Shown one piece after another: positions 45,243-56,998 of a stretch of 64,000 nucleotides of DNA. This stretch comes from Isoetes taiwanensis. Lineage: Eukaryota > Streptophyta > Lycopodiopsida > Isoetales > Isoetaceae. The DNA lies in NCBI GenBank assembly GCA_021234155.1, contig JAJEKV010000034.1, positions 11,432,697-11,496,696 on the forward strand, given 5' to 3'. Under the pieces are notes generated by a model that worked only from the letters and a program-made list of their open reading frames with translations, was not told where the DNA came from and searched no databases. Every line of letters begins with the position of its first letter. Within the stretch, counting starts at the first letter, position 1. Position numbers and translations under genes: made by a program.

Positions 45243-46762
45243 AGCATTGGAGTGCGTCAGGGTTGCCCCCTCTCCCCCACACTCTTTGGCCTATACATTG
45301 ATCAGTTGGAAGATTGGCTCTCTGAGCATGGAGGTGCGGGCGCACATCTCATGCATCACACAATCCGGCAACTCATATATGCTGACGATGTCAACCTCAT
45401 GGCCTACACTCCAGAGGACATGCAGCATCACCTGGATGCTCTTGACACTTTTTGCCAATTCACTGGCATGCGAGTGAACTTGGCCAAAACTAGGGTGCTG
45501 CTAGTTGCATCGTCCCGTCAGCCAAGGCTTCCCACCTTCACTTACCAGGGGCAAGAGGTAGAGGTGGCTCCAACCTACAAGTACTTGGGGATTGAGTTCT
45601 CAACTACCACCCATTGGGATGCGGCTATCAGGTTGCGGGTCACGGCGGGTTGGAAAGCACTATATGCCATGCGAACAAAGCCCACAAGGCAGTTAGTTGT
45701 ACTGGGGCCACCGGCCACATTTGTTTGAGGGCCTTGGTTGAGCCGGTCTGTTGTATGGGGGGCAGAAGTGTGGGTCCGGTCATCTCCCTCAACACATGGA
45801 ATGACCTCGGCGGTGCGAAGGCCTTCTTGGCACGGGCCCCGGGGTGAAGTTCCACAGTTCGCACGAGATCCTACTCCGTGAGACGGGCTTTCTACCCCTC
45901 CAACGGTCGCATTGGAACGCCATATCGTTTACTTCCAAAAGGTGGTCGCTATGGCTGATATATGCTTGCCCCATCTTGCTTTGACCACGGTGATGGGTCC
46001 CCAACGCTGAAATCCTGGCTGGAAAGACAAGCAAGCTCGGTGGTTTCTCGCCGGGCGCGTCAGACAAACAGTCGCCCGTGTCGGGGCGAAGAAGGATCGC
46101 GAGGCACTTAAACCGTACCTAGATGCTACTTTCCTTCGCAAGCGGGATGCGAGGCTCGGACGCGACGTTAAGCCGGCACACTATCGCCAGCAAGTCAATC
46201 CTAGGCTCACAAGAGGCCCGCACCGGTATTTTGTACACCCGGTGCCCATGAAGAAGCGCCAGACTTATAGCTTCCATTCGCGCGGGTGCACATCGCCCCC
46301 GATTGAAACAGGGCGTTGGGCTCGGGGAGGCACGAGCAAAGGTTTTGCCGGTGTTGCCACCCAGTGGCGATTGAGGATGAATGTCATACCCTCCAGATCT
46401 GCCCGGCATTTGCCCATATCCGAGAGAGGTATATTCGACTACTAGTGTCTGGCCAGCCGTTGCATCAGTTATTGACTACGGCGTCAGTGGGTTTGTTGGG
46501 GTCATACCTCCAGGAGGTTATGGATGCACGGACGTGTTTGTGTCCTACGGGACGGTCTTGAACTGTCCTATGCAATTGTACAGTTTGCCAGCATGCTTAT
46601 TACTGCTAAGGTTTTTCCCTCGAAAACCCTTCGGGGCGGGGGTTTTTTAATCCTGTCAGTAATATGCTTGCTGCTCTCTTTTTGTTTGGGTCCCATAGGC
46701 CAATTGGTCTCCGTGGACGCTAAAAACCTATTCTATTCTATTCTATTCTATTCTATTCCAAA
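45243..46762 (+). mobile_element. LINE-1 copy (L-A), RT motif B to the 3' tail
   Basis: Continues the LINE with motif B (IGVRQGCPLSPTLFGLYIDQ), motif C in LIYADDVNLMAY, then GMRVNLAKTRVLL and YKYLGIEF of the thumb. Further on the frame breaks several times. A terminal zinc-like module reads CRCCHPVAIEDECHTLQIC (C-x2-C-x9-H-x4-C), ahead of a 3'UTR and a microsatellite tail of CTATT/TTCTA units (about 46726-46758). The last frame of the pre-insertion part and the first after it are compatible once the insertion is ignored. Active-site YADD is intact, but the ORF as a whole is dead. Confidence 0.9.
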
Positions 46763-46852
46763 AATATGTCTATCCAAATCAAGTGCAAACCTAAAATTTT
46801 GTTGTTGATAGCTGCCAAATATATTACATTTACTAGTTGATGGCACAAAAGC

Positions 46853-47372
46853 TTAGCAAGTATATGGTACAAAATATGGATCCTCTACCAATACGTTATC
46901 CATTGGAAGTTTCAGTTTGATCCCATTCTGAAAGTGAATAGCAACCTCTGAAAAAGGTACCTCATATTCATAGTCATCTAAAACATCATAGCAATGGATA
47001 CTCAGCTCTGGAAAGATTTTTGTATGAATAGAAGAAAATATGTGCTTCTCAAATAATGCAGTGAACTTTTTATATATGGAAGGGACTAAGTGAGTCACAG
47101 AAGCACCATTGTCTAGAATAAAACCACCACTTCCATCTCTTTTCACCAACATGTCTTCTTTTGACATTGACAACATAACGCCAGCAACACTAATACCAGT
47201 AATAGGCAAGTAGTAAAAATGTGGAAGAAAATCAACAGTAGAAAAAGTCATAGTTTCATAATCATTTGGAAAACTAGGATCTTCGAAGATCAGTGTAGAG
47301 CTTGATCTTAATTTTAATGGAGGAAGGCAATATGAATACGAAGTGAAATAAAATTGTTCCATATGACACAGA
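46853..47372 (-). pseudogene. nepenthesin-like aspartic protease, C-terminal half
   Basis: The minus strand reads SYSYCLPPLKLRSSSTLIF, FYYLPITGISVAGVML, RDGSGGFILDNGASVTHLVP and EVPFSEVAIHFQNGIKLKLP, ending FVPYTC and a stop. These are the C-terminal lobe blocks of A1 nepenthesin-like proteases. The second catalytic motif is DNG instead of DTG/DSG. The N-terminal lobe is missing: at 47372 the frame runs into a LINE. The other half (36878-37487) lies downstream in the direction of transcription, so they cannot form one transcript in the right order. Confidence 0.88.
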
Positions 47373-48543
47373 ATGCTAGAGATACTAGAAGAGTTTTGTT
47401 TGGAGACAGGATTGACAGTCAACGTGGACAAAACAAAAATAGTGACCTTCGGTACAAAGACAAAACACAAGCCCTTTAAATACAAGGGACAAGAACTAGA
47501 GGAAACCACAGGATACAGGTATTTGGGATATGACACGCATGGCGGGGGGAAGTGGTCAAAAGGGGCAGACAACAGATTCCAGGCAGCGATAAGCAATTAT
47601 TACATCATGATGAATTACTGTAACAACAGCAGGATCACCAATTGGGAAATCAAAACATACCTATTTAGCACATTAGTAGCATCGACACAGCTGTACGGAT
47701 GTGAAACATGGGGACCAGGTTTATCAGATAGATAGATAGATAGTATTTTAACGTCACGCCACTAGGCAGCATCCAACTGGACATGTGACCACACACCACA
47801 CTACATTGCTCGGTTGGGCCCTGCCCCCAACCACCTTACATTGCGTCTGTTAGGATTTGACCCCCAACAGTACCGAGTGCGATTCTGGGCGGTCTCGAAT
47901 CTTCAATCCAGGGGGACAGATAGGACATATTACATACAAAAGTAACCTGTTGAATAGGAGCAACAGAGGAACGCTGGCTAGGTTCAGAATGGGGAGCCAC
48001 GATCTCCGAATTGAGAAAGATAGATGGAGAAAAATAGATAGAGCAGAGCGAATATGTCGACTATGTGACACAGGAAAAATAGAAGACGAAGTACATATGG
48101 TCAAGGATTGCCCGGTCTACACAGACATAAGGTCCAAATTTAACAAGGTCAGGTGGGATCTCCCACTCCCAGCTCTGATGGACAAAGAAGAGACACTCAC
48201 AGATGTAGCGAAAGCTATAAAAGAGATGATAATAAGACACCAGGGGGTGCACAAAGAGAAAGGGCTAATAATCTGAGAAGCACTGTTGAGGCGAATCAGA
48301 GAGGCCCACAGAGTACAGTTCAAAACTGTTTATAACGATGCATTGTGTATGGCCAAGAAGCCAGCTATAAGCACGATGTGGGTATTAACAAAGAACAAGA
48401 GAAGCCCGCTAGAAGGCTACAGAAACCTTTGCGTCTGTTTGTTGGCAGCACCCACTTTTGGGAGCTCGCAGGATGCTACACAAGTCCGGGGGCCTCACGG
48501 CCTGAGGGACGTTAATGTATATTCTATTCTATTTTATTCTATT
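47366..48543 (+). mobile_element. second LINE (L-B), RT thumb to the 3' tail
   Basis: 5'-truncated LINE. RT end: MLEILEEFCLETGLTVNVDK, TKIVTFGTK and GYRYLGYDTHGGGKW, then VASTQLYGCETWGPG. After an interruption (47718-47890) it continues RGTLARFRMGSHDLRIEKD and a C-x2-C-x9-H-x4-C module in CRLCDTGKIEDEVHMVKDC. The 3' tail is (TTCTA)n, about 48518-48542. Same lineage as L-A by layout and tail, but only distantly similar in sequence. It sits against the aspartic protease half on one side and a piece of element Y on the other. Confidence 0.85.
47718..47890. mobile_element. small insertion with a (GATA)n run inside LINE L-B
   Basis: The LINE frame stops at GPGLSD and resumes at about 47892. Between them lies a GATA repeat (47726-47742) followed by about 140 bp unrelated to the LINE. 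A minus-strand retroposon with a (CTAT)n tail is one reading. Confidence 0.4.
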
Positions 48544-48618
48544 CAACAAAACTTAGACTTATTCAGATTTAATAGATAACACTTCAAGGACTCCATTATA
48601 AGAATATATATATTACAA
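48544..48618. mobile_element. left-end fragment of element Y
   Basis: AACAAAACTTAGACTTATTC to ATATATATTA matches 35157-35222 almost exactly, then homology stops. It directly abuts the tail of LINE L-B. Confidence 0.8.
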
Positions 48619-48802
48619 GTCTTTGTACTGAAAATGGGTCTATGAACTATGGTTTACGAAATCTGGGAACAAAATCCAAGATTAAGAATGGCAGGAATGG
48701 CAGTATGCATCTAGCCCAAAGTCTTGAAGTTTTAAGCTAAACCCTTTGCCTGATGGCCATTCAATGGAGCTCATCATTGTTTATTAGAAGGGAGACTTGC
48801 AA

Positions 48803-49024
48803 TTAGATTTCATCTAATGACTCCACGATGACGAAGCAAACTTTGACTATAATCCTATTGGGTACAACTTTATTCGGCGAGCATCCATTCTTGGTGAAGG
48901 GTGTTCCCACTTTTTTCAGCGTGTAGGGTGTCTTTGGCTCAGCGAAGTTAAATTCCATCTCCTCTAACAATGAGCATACATATTTGGTGAACAGTTTACA
49001 TGCATCCACACACCTCATTGACAA
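48803..49024 (-). CDS. unidentified coding-like fragment
   Basis: 74 codons on the minus strand, including LFTKYVCSLLEEMEFNFAEP, KTPYTLKKVGTPFTKNGC and VKVCFVIVESLDEI. The composition is protein-like. No family recognised and no introns or partner exons found. Two copies of a short motif (ATGGGTCTATGAACTAT) flank the area at 48630 and 49260. Confidence 0.3.
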   Translation of the reverse strand: MSMRCVDACKLFTKYVCSLLEEMEFNFAEPKTPYTLKKVGTPFTKNGCSPNKVVPNRIIVKVCFVIVESLDEI

Positions 49025-49281
49025 GCAAACTCTTTGATAAATATTTTGTTCCGCTTATCAGCTTCATTTATTTTCTTATTCTTGATGCGTATCCAATTTT
49101 ATTAGAGGCAAATTCAAAAGTGGTATGAAATGTACAAACAAAAAGCTTGTCCTTGAGTCCTGGGTGAATTAGTTTGGGCTTTCTCAGGAACACTCGATGT
49201 TAGACATTTCTGTATAGGTATACACTATTTGTAGTTGAAAGGTGCATTTTGTACTATGAATGGGTCTATGAACTATAGTTT

Positions 49282-49629
49282 ATGAACATCTGGGAAAAAA
49301 ATCCTCTACCTACATTGACATGCATTGTAGGGCCCCAAAATAGCATGTCTTGCAATTTTGCCAAAGCTGTAATCCTTTGCTTTATCATTACTCTACCATT
49401 GGTTATGCTTTTGATACCTCAAGCTCTTCCATATACCAACAATTCAATCCTCCCCTCATCTACCATGTCGTGTTCATCTCAAGATGGTGGTCCCATTAGA
49501 CATGCTCTTAATACACTCTCAGCCCCAATGAACGGTGGCAATAACTATAACGGTCCTAAGGTAACGAAATTCTTTGCCGGTATGAAAGGCGTGACAATCT
49601 GGGCATTGTCTCAGCGAGAGTCTCGGTGA
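49282..49629 (+). CDS. unidentified small ORF with a hydrophobic N-terminal segment
   Basis: 115 codons from the ATG at 49282. Residues ~28-50 (AVILCFIITLPLVMLLIPQA) form one hydrophobic segment, followed by a Ser/Asn/Gly-rich stretch and a basic end. It could be a short signal-anchor protein or chance. No homologue recognised, no promoter evidence. Confidence 0.25.
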   Translation: MNIWEKNPLPTLTCIVGPQNSMSCNFAKAVILCFIITLPLVMLLIPQALPYTNNSILPSSTMSCSSQDGGPIRHALNTLSAPMNGGNNYNGPKVTKFFAGMKGVTIWALSQRESR

Positions 49630-52600
49630 AATACACATGCCATATTAGCACAAATGAAGCAACAAGCACAGTATCCATATGTCTATCAATTGAATTGATT
49701 TTTAACATTCATGGCGACGAAAAGTCTGTCCGACATGTAAGAGCATAACCAACATCCGACAATTACGAACACAAATGTCAATATTCAATTTGTGAGAACG
49801 TACTTTGAAATGTAACACGTAAGGCCATAAACATCCTAACACGAGGCAATAGGCAAAAATTGCAAAGGAAAATGCCAATTAATACAACAGACATGAGCTA
49901 AGCCATTAGGCAAAAATTGCAAAGGAAGACATCAATTAATACAATAGACATGAGCTCTAGCTTCAAAATGACTTTTGTTGACTCGACAATAGACATGAGC
50001 TCTAGCTTCAAAATGACTTTTGTTGACGAGTCAACGTAGGTGGATAGACACCTACGACAATCAACAATCTTATCTCTTAGAGAGAAACTTGCACCATAAC
50101 AGCTACACAAACTCGTGTACTACCAAGAGAATCTAGAAAAAGGATCATAAGCTACTTCTATCCTCCATTTAAATGCATCTATTCGAGCTGCCCAATTTCC
50201 AGCTTCATCGATCAAATTAATTGCTTTATCAGGGAGTTGTCTATCAGGAATATACCTTGCAGACTAGATGCAGAATGATTTGGTCAAAGTAAAAGAATTT
50301 AGTTGGGATTCCACAAGCTCCTTGCACTGCATATTCTAAAGGTAATATGTTATTGAAATGCCTTGCATATTCTAAAGGTAATATGTTATTGAAATGCGTA
50401 CTGATCTACTTGGGGATGTTAATAAAATCGTCACTCTATTCAAAACTACTCCTAAATGGCATTCAAATATAGAGGCATAAAAGAGGAGAAAATGTCCTTT
50501 TTCATATTAATCTAAATTAACTAAAACATCAAACCCCATGAGTGACTTGAAATTTGCACAATCCATCTCTTCTACAAAATGCTCGAGTTGTTATTAAAAA
50601 AAGAAAAGAAAAGGTACACATGCAGAGGTTATGCAATTTGTACATGCTTGACAAATCTGCAAAAGACTTAAAATCATTCCCATTTCACATCCAAAGGTCC
50701 CTTAGATCAAATGTTTCGCATTCAGAGCTAAGGTCCTGAATAGCTTTGAATAGCTTTAATACTTGTTCAAAACTTTAGTACGGACAACAAATGTCGCCAC
50801 AAAGAATGGCACCTAGGCATACAACATCCAGAAGTTCAAACAATGTCAAAATCTTGCCTTTGCAAAAGACAAACTCATGCTTCACTTTTAGAAATAAAGG
50901 TGCAAGCAATAGTTCTTTTTAATACTTTGCCTTCACAACTTGAAGATTTGTTGCAAGGAAACAGGTAATGAGGCTGTTCTTGCCTTCACATAGTTCCCTA
51001 CAACTAGTGAATGTGGCGTTGGCCCTATGGGGCCAAGAGTAAGTAAGAACATCGGCTTCATCGTATTACCCTATGGCCAATAAGCTAAATTCATATTTCT
51101 GTGCATTCTCAATCACCTATGAAAATAGCACCAACGTAATAAAGTTTTGAAGTAAAACTGGTTGCCATTTAATCACTGTGCTGAAAGTGCCCAGTTCACA
51201 GACAATAAATAATGATCCACAAATAAATTTGCAAAACTATGGCAAAAGCCGAACTAGCTGGGATTTGAAAACACGACCTGCGCATGGCTATATTACTATA
51301 CCATGTAGACTTGAACGTCTCAGGTAAGACTGAAGTGAATACACAAAAAAGGCAACGCATATCAAGTACAAAGATCCATATTCAGAACAAAGATTTTTTA
51401 TACACGCTGCCATGGCAGACCATTTGCAGATAGATATTGGATCTCACCTTTTTAGCTGCAGCCATATTGGGCTTGCCCACCAAGCTTAATGGAAGCTCTA
51501 AAATTAAGTCTAAGTACGTACCAGCGAAAGGTATGTCATATATGCATCAAGAAGAGCAACACACTGCAGAACAGATAGAATGACCACCAATTAAATTATC
51601 GTCCTTCTAACATCAAACATACCCTATTTCTTGTAAGTAAAACCATCGGGCAACCTAAAATGACCACAGCTAAACTCACATCTTGTGAAAGCCTGGTTTG
51701 CATAATAACCTACATCACACGGCAAACTTCTTTAACATGTCATTCTTATCCTCTATCTGCAGCCTTTTGAAATTCTTCTGCAACAGTGAGCATAGTGATG
51801 ACATTTTGCAAGTTAAGCACACAGTCTAGTGTCCAAACGACCTTCAATCGCCACAGCATAAACTCACCCTTTGTGAAAGCCTGGTTTGCATCGGTCGCAA
51901 CTTCAACAGTCAAGTGCTACAATAATTACATGTTAAAATAACATGGGAAAAAGGATCTGCACAACAGAATTCATTTGCAGAATATGCCAAAATATTATAG
52001 TCAAATGTGTGTATTGTGAGGCGAGTGAAAAAGAAAATTATGGTCCTATTCTTTGCACTAGCAACACATGTTCTTTTTTGAGACGGAGTAAAAAAAACAA
52101 ATTCTGGTCCTTTCCTTGCATCAGAATAGTTCTGGTCCTTTCCTTGCATCAGAATCACATGTTCTTTTACTTCTGGTCATCCGGATCACATGCTTTTTTC
52201 CTGGATTATGGACTCATGAATGAGGTAAGACACAAGAAAACTGGCACATCAACCAAACATTCGTTGAGCATTAACATCACCTTCCCTAGCTGAGGCTTGT
52301 ATAAAAATGATTCCGAAAGCAGCGATAAAAGATGGAGTCTTAACCAGCAACAATGTATGTGTCTGAATTAACTATCAAACGGATTTAATTGCGCCAAATA
52401 ATTAAATGATAAGCCTATAATGGTGGAAAAACATTTCTACCGTGTTTATTGTTTCTTGTATGTCATTGTATCTGGACGACAACAGATTTTAGTGTGATGC
52501 AACACGTAAGCTTTCCTTACATCAATCTGTGACATATGTAAATGGCAGGTTTACCAGCATAATCTCCAAGTTCTGCCCTTTTCTTCTTCATGCTCTGCAG

Positions 52601-55190
52601 CTATCTTTTTTAGCTTTTTCAAATTCTTGAAGCACTCATCCTTAATTGTTCCCAGCTGATTAACGAGGCATTTAAAAGAGGCAACGGAGGTGTTAATCTG
52701 GAAAACCCCTGCAGCAAGAGCCTGGCTAGGATCTTATTTATTATCAAGCAAATCACAATGTTCAATCATTAACGTTCTGTCTAGGGTAAAAGCACGTACT
52801 CATCTAGCAGTACAAATAACATCTTAACAAATGAATTCAATAAGAAGAAGATTACCATTGAAATGTTCTCAAGACATAATTAAAAGTCGCAATCACTTGA
52901 AACTTATGTTGTTGCTCTTTCCCTGGTAAAGAGCAACAGCGAAATTAGAACTTCGTAAAATAGAATCAATCAACTATTTTACTTTATCAGGTAATTGTAA
53001 AAAAAGTGCATAGACTCACCAATGCAGGATCTACGTCTATTTGTTGTTGGAATCAGAATAATTGCTTTAGCTTCCATGGAACCAATTATCTTACAAAAAT
53101 AGAACAAAGACATGGACAAAAAAAGTATGCCATCATTTAATTATACATGTACACAAAGACAACAACAAATGGAAATTAGGAAGCCAAAGTAAGATACACC
53201 CCCTTTTTTGATTTGCGCCCCAAGCAACTTACATAAACAGTTCTGCAAGGTAAACCTTCTGCCAACACCTCCAGAGTCTAAAGGCTTATTTAAGAGTGCT
53301 GCAAATCCATCCAACATTCTACAACACCAAAACATAATTCCGCCACAAGACTCAAAGGCACAAAACGACCAAGGCCATGACTGAGAAAGATCGTCTGGTT
53401 GATGCATACAGAATGAAATAGTAGGCCAATTACATTTTGGTGATTGGATATACGAACTAGGAGAAGACACTTATGCAATAACATGTCCAAGCGGCACAGA
53501 ATAAATAATAAGACCCATTACATCTTCGAACACCACCAGAATTAATTGAAGTTATTTGCCATACTTGTAGCCAATGGGCAGGCAAAGAAAACCCAATAGG
53601 AATAGCTACATGCTTGTCAAACCTAATGAAAGAGAAAAAATCTTCTACTGTGAATGTTGGCAAGGAAATTCAGCGTGCAAATTAACACCATCTAGGACCT
53701 ATGTCACATTCTAAATAGAAAGGAAGCTTTACCAAAAATAGGTTTACTAGTAGATCTCACTATCGCTTCTGATGAATCCGCATGCTTCATAACGAGCATC
53801 TATTACAGAAATTCAACGCACAACTTAGAGTTAATCCATGCTCGCTCTGTTTTCCACCAGCTCCTGCGCCAACGATTTTAATGGAAATAGATGAATGTCC
53901 CTGACCAGAAACAGAATAGTAAGGGAAACCATTACATGTTACACATTATCATTCCAGTTTGAAGTAAAGTCTCCTACCGGCACGTGTCTTGGTGTCAACC
54001 ACAGTGATTCACAAGTTCTGGATCAACTTCCAGCTCTGATAATACTGCAAATTGCTATCAAACAGACGACATTAGCAGAGTACAAAATACATCATTCATG
54101 CAACCGTAAACCAGACATACATGAAGATGGAATGCAATGCAAGACAATGATGTAAGCCAACCTTCAATTTTGTAAGACTCCAGTGGATTCTGCACCTGTT
54201 GCAAATCCCATAATATTTCCCAGCAGGATCTTGTTGCCATATCCATGGCACACATCTCTAAGAAAGGAAGAAAGTGGAATCCACGGCAAAAATGCTTGCT
54301 CCACCTTGTCCAAACACAACAGAAAAAAGATGCATGAGTAACGAAAGCAATGCCTTTACATGATCTATTTCAGCGGTGCCAAGCAAGTAAAAGTTATAAG
54401 GATAAGTAATGGCCTGCTCAGTTCCTGGGAATGAATTATAGGAAATGGATTGCAAACACATGCATACAGCCTGGAATATGTAGCTGAGATCCAAAAATTC
54501 AGTTGTATTGATGGCAGTCATGGAAAATATCAAGGGCCAGATAATGCGTTAAAAATTTCTGAAAAAATGCATGGCAAAATCATCATTGGTAACTGAATGA
54601 AATACTTCTTTGCTAGAACAGAAGAATATATCAACACAGTGCAATATAAGAAAAACTTACAGTTCTAGTTGCAAATGATAAGCAGAAAATTTGTGGCTTT
54701 AGACATGCTGCCATAAAGTTTCAACTGAAATTGACAGACACAAACATTAGAACAACACAATTTAAACCATTGCAGCTTCATGTAACAGAGCTTTGCAAAC
54801 TGGACTTAACAGATGACAACACTACTCCACAGAAGTAGAACCAACACATTTGCACAACGCTCAACGAAAACATTTGCTTACAGTGCATGTGTAGGAAAGT
54901 CTAAAAGGCAGAACCCATTTGCCAATATGAGGAATCTAGAAGCATTACTTTGGTAATTAAGAGTGGCGCTAAAGCATGTTGTTTCTTATTTTAAACTACG
55001 AAAAACTAGCAGTTCAATCATATATAACCACATAAGGTTTAGAAGATATCTTAAGCCCTTCCAGATAAAAAAATAAAAACTCAAGCTATCTTTGCCATCA
55101 GGTCCATACCCGAGAGATCTGCAAAATAGAGGCACAGAAAGTCATGAAGCTTCAAAATGGAAAGTCATGAAGCTTCAAAATGGAACAGTA
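49630..55190. other. non-coding stretch with short tandem duplications
   Basis: AT-rich and intron-like. Clear head-to-tail duplications: 57-bp period at 49851/49908, 45-bp period at 49941/49986, 36-bp at 50328/50364, 28-bp at 52102/52130 and 23-bp at 55138/55161. Some minus-strand frames look weakly coding: 53457-53663 (RFDKHVAIPIGFSLPAHW), 54058-54255 and 54258-54533. I cannot join them into a gene or name a product. Confidence 0.45.
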
Positions 55191-55239
55191 GCCTTAAAAA
55201 AAAATATGTGGTAAATAAGTATAAGATACAAATCTAACC

Positions 55240-55560
55240 TTTAAAAAGATGATATGCCAAGGACAATGAGTGGCGGAGGAGGCATTGGTGGACCCATATA
55301 GACATGCCTGACCTGATCCCAAAATCAAAATAATAAGTACAGGACAATGTTTTCGCATTGATCGCAACAGCATATTGTAAGGAGCAAAGATAAGACATAC
55401 AGGATCAATTTGATATCGCATAGGAGGTGCAGGTTCCAGCCCAACAGCTTCTTGCATTGATCCGAAAACAAACTTCCATTTAGTTCCATCGCTCCTTATA
55501 TAGCATGATGTTTGTAAAATACAGAACATGGAACCCAACATACCAGCCAATGCTTTCATA
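55240..55560 (-). CDS. candidate exons of an unidentified minus-strand gene
   Basis: The minus strand reads CYIRSDGTKWKFVFGSMQEA then VGLEPAPPMRYQIDP, followed by a GTATGTC donor-like site. After 70-90 bp comes an acceptor-like GGGATCAG and VRHVYMGPPMPPPLIVLGIS, then a stop. The residue pattern and splice-like borders favour real exons of one gene. Exon-like frames upstream (56109-56602) may belong to it. No family recognised. Confidence 0.4.
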
Positions 55561-56511
55561 TTATCAATCTGAGAAATTTACCTTATTAATTCGTTCTCAA
55601 TAAAAAGCTGGCATCCATGTAATTAAAATTAGAGATGGTTACCAGCTGGGTGTACAACAAAGTTTTAAAGACAGCATTCAGTGTCCGCATTTGATCAAGC
55701 TGCATTAACAAGAAAACTAAGGTAAGTAAAAATGACATGCACAAAAAGAATCGAGACATTTAGTGGAAAATGATTTTGCAACCTATTTTGTTTTACTCGG
55801 AATGGGTTCATGAACATGCTATATGCACCTCAAGGACCAAGTCACAGAGTCTAGAAAAGCTTCCAGAAAGAATTCCACTCCTGCCATTACATTCGATTGC
55901 CTCCAAACGTCTCTTTTTGTAAGGCCTCTCATCCTACACAAATGATGTATTATCATAAAGAAAAGAAAAAACATGTAATTATGCATACACTTAAAGAAAT
56001 CGCAATATGAACAATAAATGACATAAACAGCATCCTAACCACGAAGTTGGCTCTGCTGCATACCTCTTTTACAGTAATGTCTTGGAAGTTGACGTCGGTT
56101 GTGGCCAATCACAACACCAACATCGTTACTGCCAGGGTTTTTGCCGATTCCTTCATATCTTCGGAGCTTCCTGGATCTGCCTCTTCCGAGCTTAACCCCG
56201 CAGGCTTTAGCTCCATCCAATCCTTCATCTTCAATGGCTCGTAGGGGACCTTTTCTTGCAAACTCGTATGGCTTCTATGCCACGTCAAGGGGACCCAACT
56301 GAAATCTTGGAGCAACTGAGAGCTAGATCGTTGCAAAAATCTAGCCCAAGCCCAAGCAAAACATCCAGAAGTCTGCCATAAGTAGAATTCAAATTCTATG
56401 TCACGGATCTGCACCAGCAACTCGCCAGATTAGCTTTGAGAATTAATACTACCAGCTGCAATCTCACAAAAAACTAACATGTAAAGAATCTAGGAACTCT
56501 TAACCTTTTTT

Positions 56512-56602
56512 TATCCTTTGATCCGTTGGAAATTGTGGAAGAGTCGGCGTCTTGAATTGATTCTGGCCAAAATCGGCCATGTGCAGATGTGTATGTCGCC
56601 AT
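56512..56602 (-). CDS. candidate first exon, unidentified gene
   Basis: From ATG at 56602 the minus strand reads MATYTSAHGRFWPESIQDAD and STISNGSKDKK, then a possible GTTAAG donor. The next exon-like frames (56420-56109) include VPYEPLKMKDWMELKPAGLS and, in another frame, LGRGRSRKLRRYEGIGKNPG. This may be the 5' end of the gene whose later exons are at about 55.3 kb. Unidentified. Confidence 0.3.
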
Positions 56603-56786
56603 TTTAGGCATTTGACCAGCCCAATGCTATCGAACACTCTGTAGCTGCAGCAGAATGAATTGATCGAGAAATGGCTGGATAGAAGGAAAAAAACTAGGCT
56701 TTCTTCTTGCGCTGGAGAACCTTGAGGAGCTCGAAAATCCCTGGACCAATTCGATGGAGAAATCGAATTGGGGCTTTTGTTGTGGG

Positions 56787-56936
56787 CCGTTCATCTCAGA
56801 GATGGACGGCCGAGATCAATCTGTACCAATATTTTGGTACACCAACAAGAGGGATGCTTGGGGAGTTACGAGGTGGCACCGTCTGAACCGTCCATCTCAA
56901 AAGATGGACGGCCGAGATCAATCTCTACCAACATTT
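56787..56936. repeat. direct repeat of a palindromic motif, 101-bp period
   Basis: CCGTYCATCTC-AGATGGACGG followed by CCGAGATCAATCT occurs at 56787 and 56888. Each copy is itself a hairpin of about 9 bp. It may be a regulatory or MITE-end sequence. Confidence 0.7.
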
Positions 56937-56998
56937 TGTGGCATAATCTCTACACCATTTGAGACATCTACATCATTTGTGGCACCCAATATAATTGT

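Noticed and set aside
48117-48323. Minus-strand ORFs over LINE L-B
   Set aside because: Antisense shadows of the LINE zinc-like module region.
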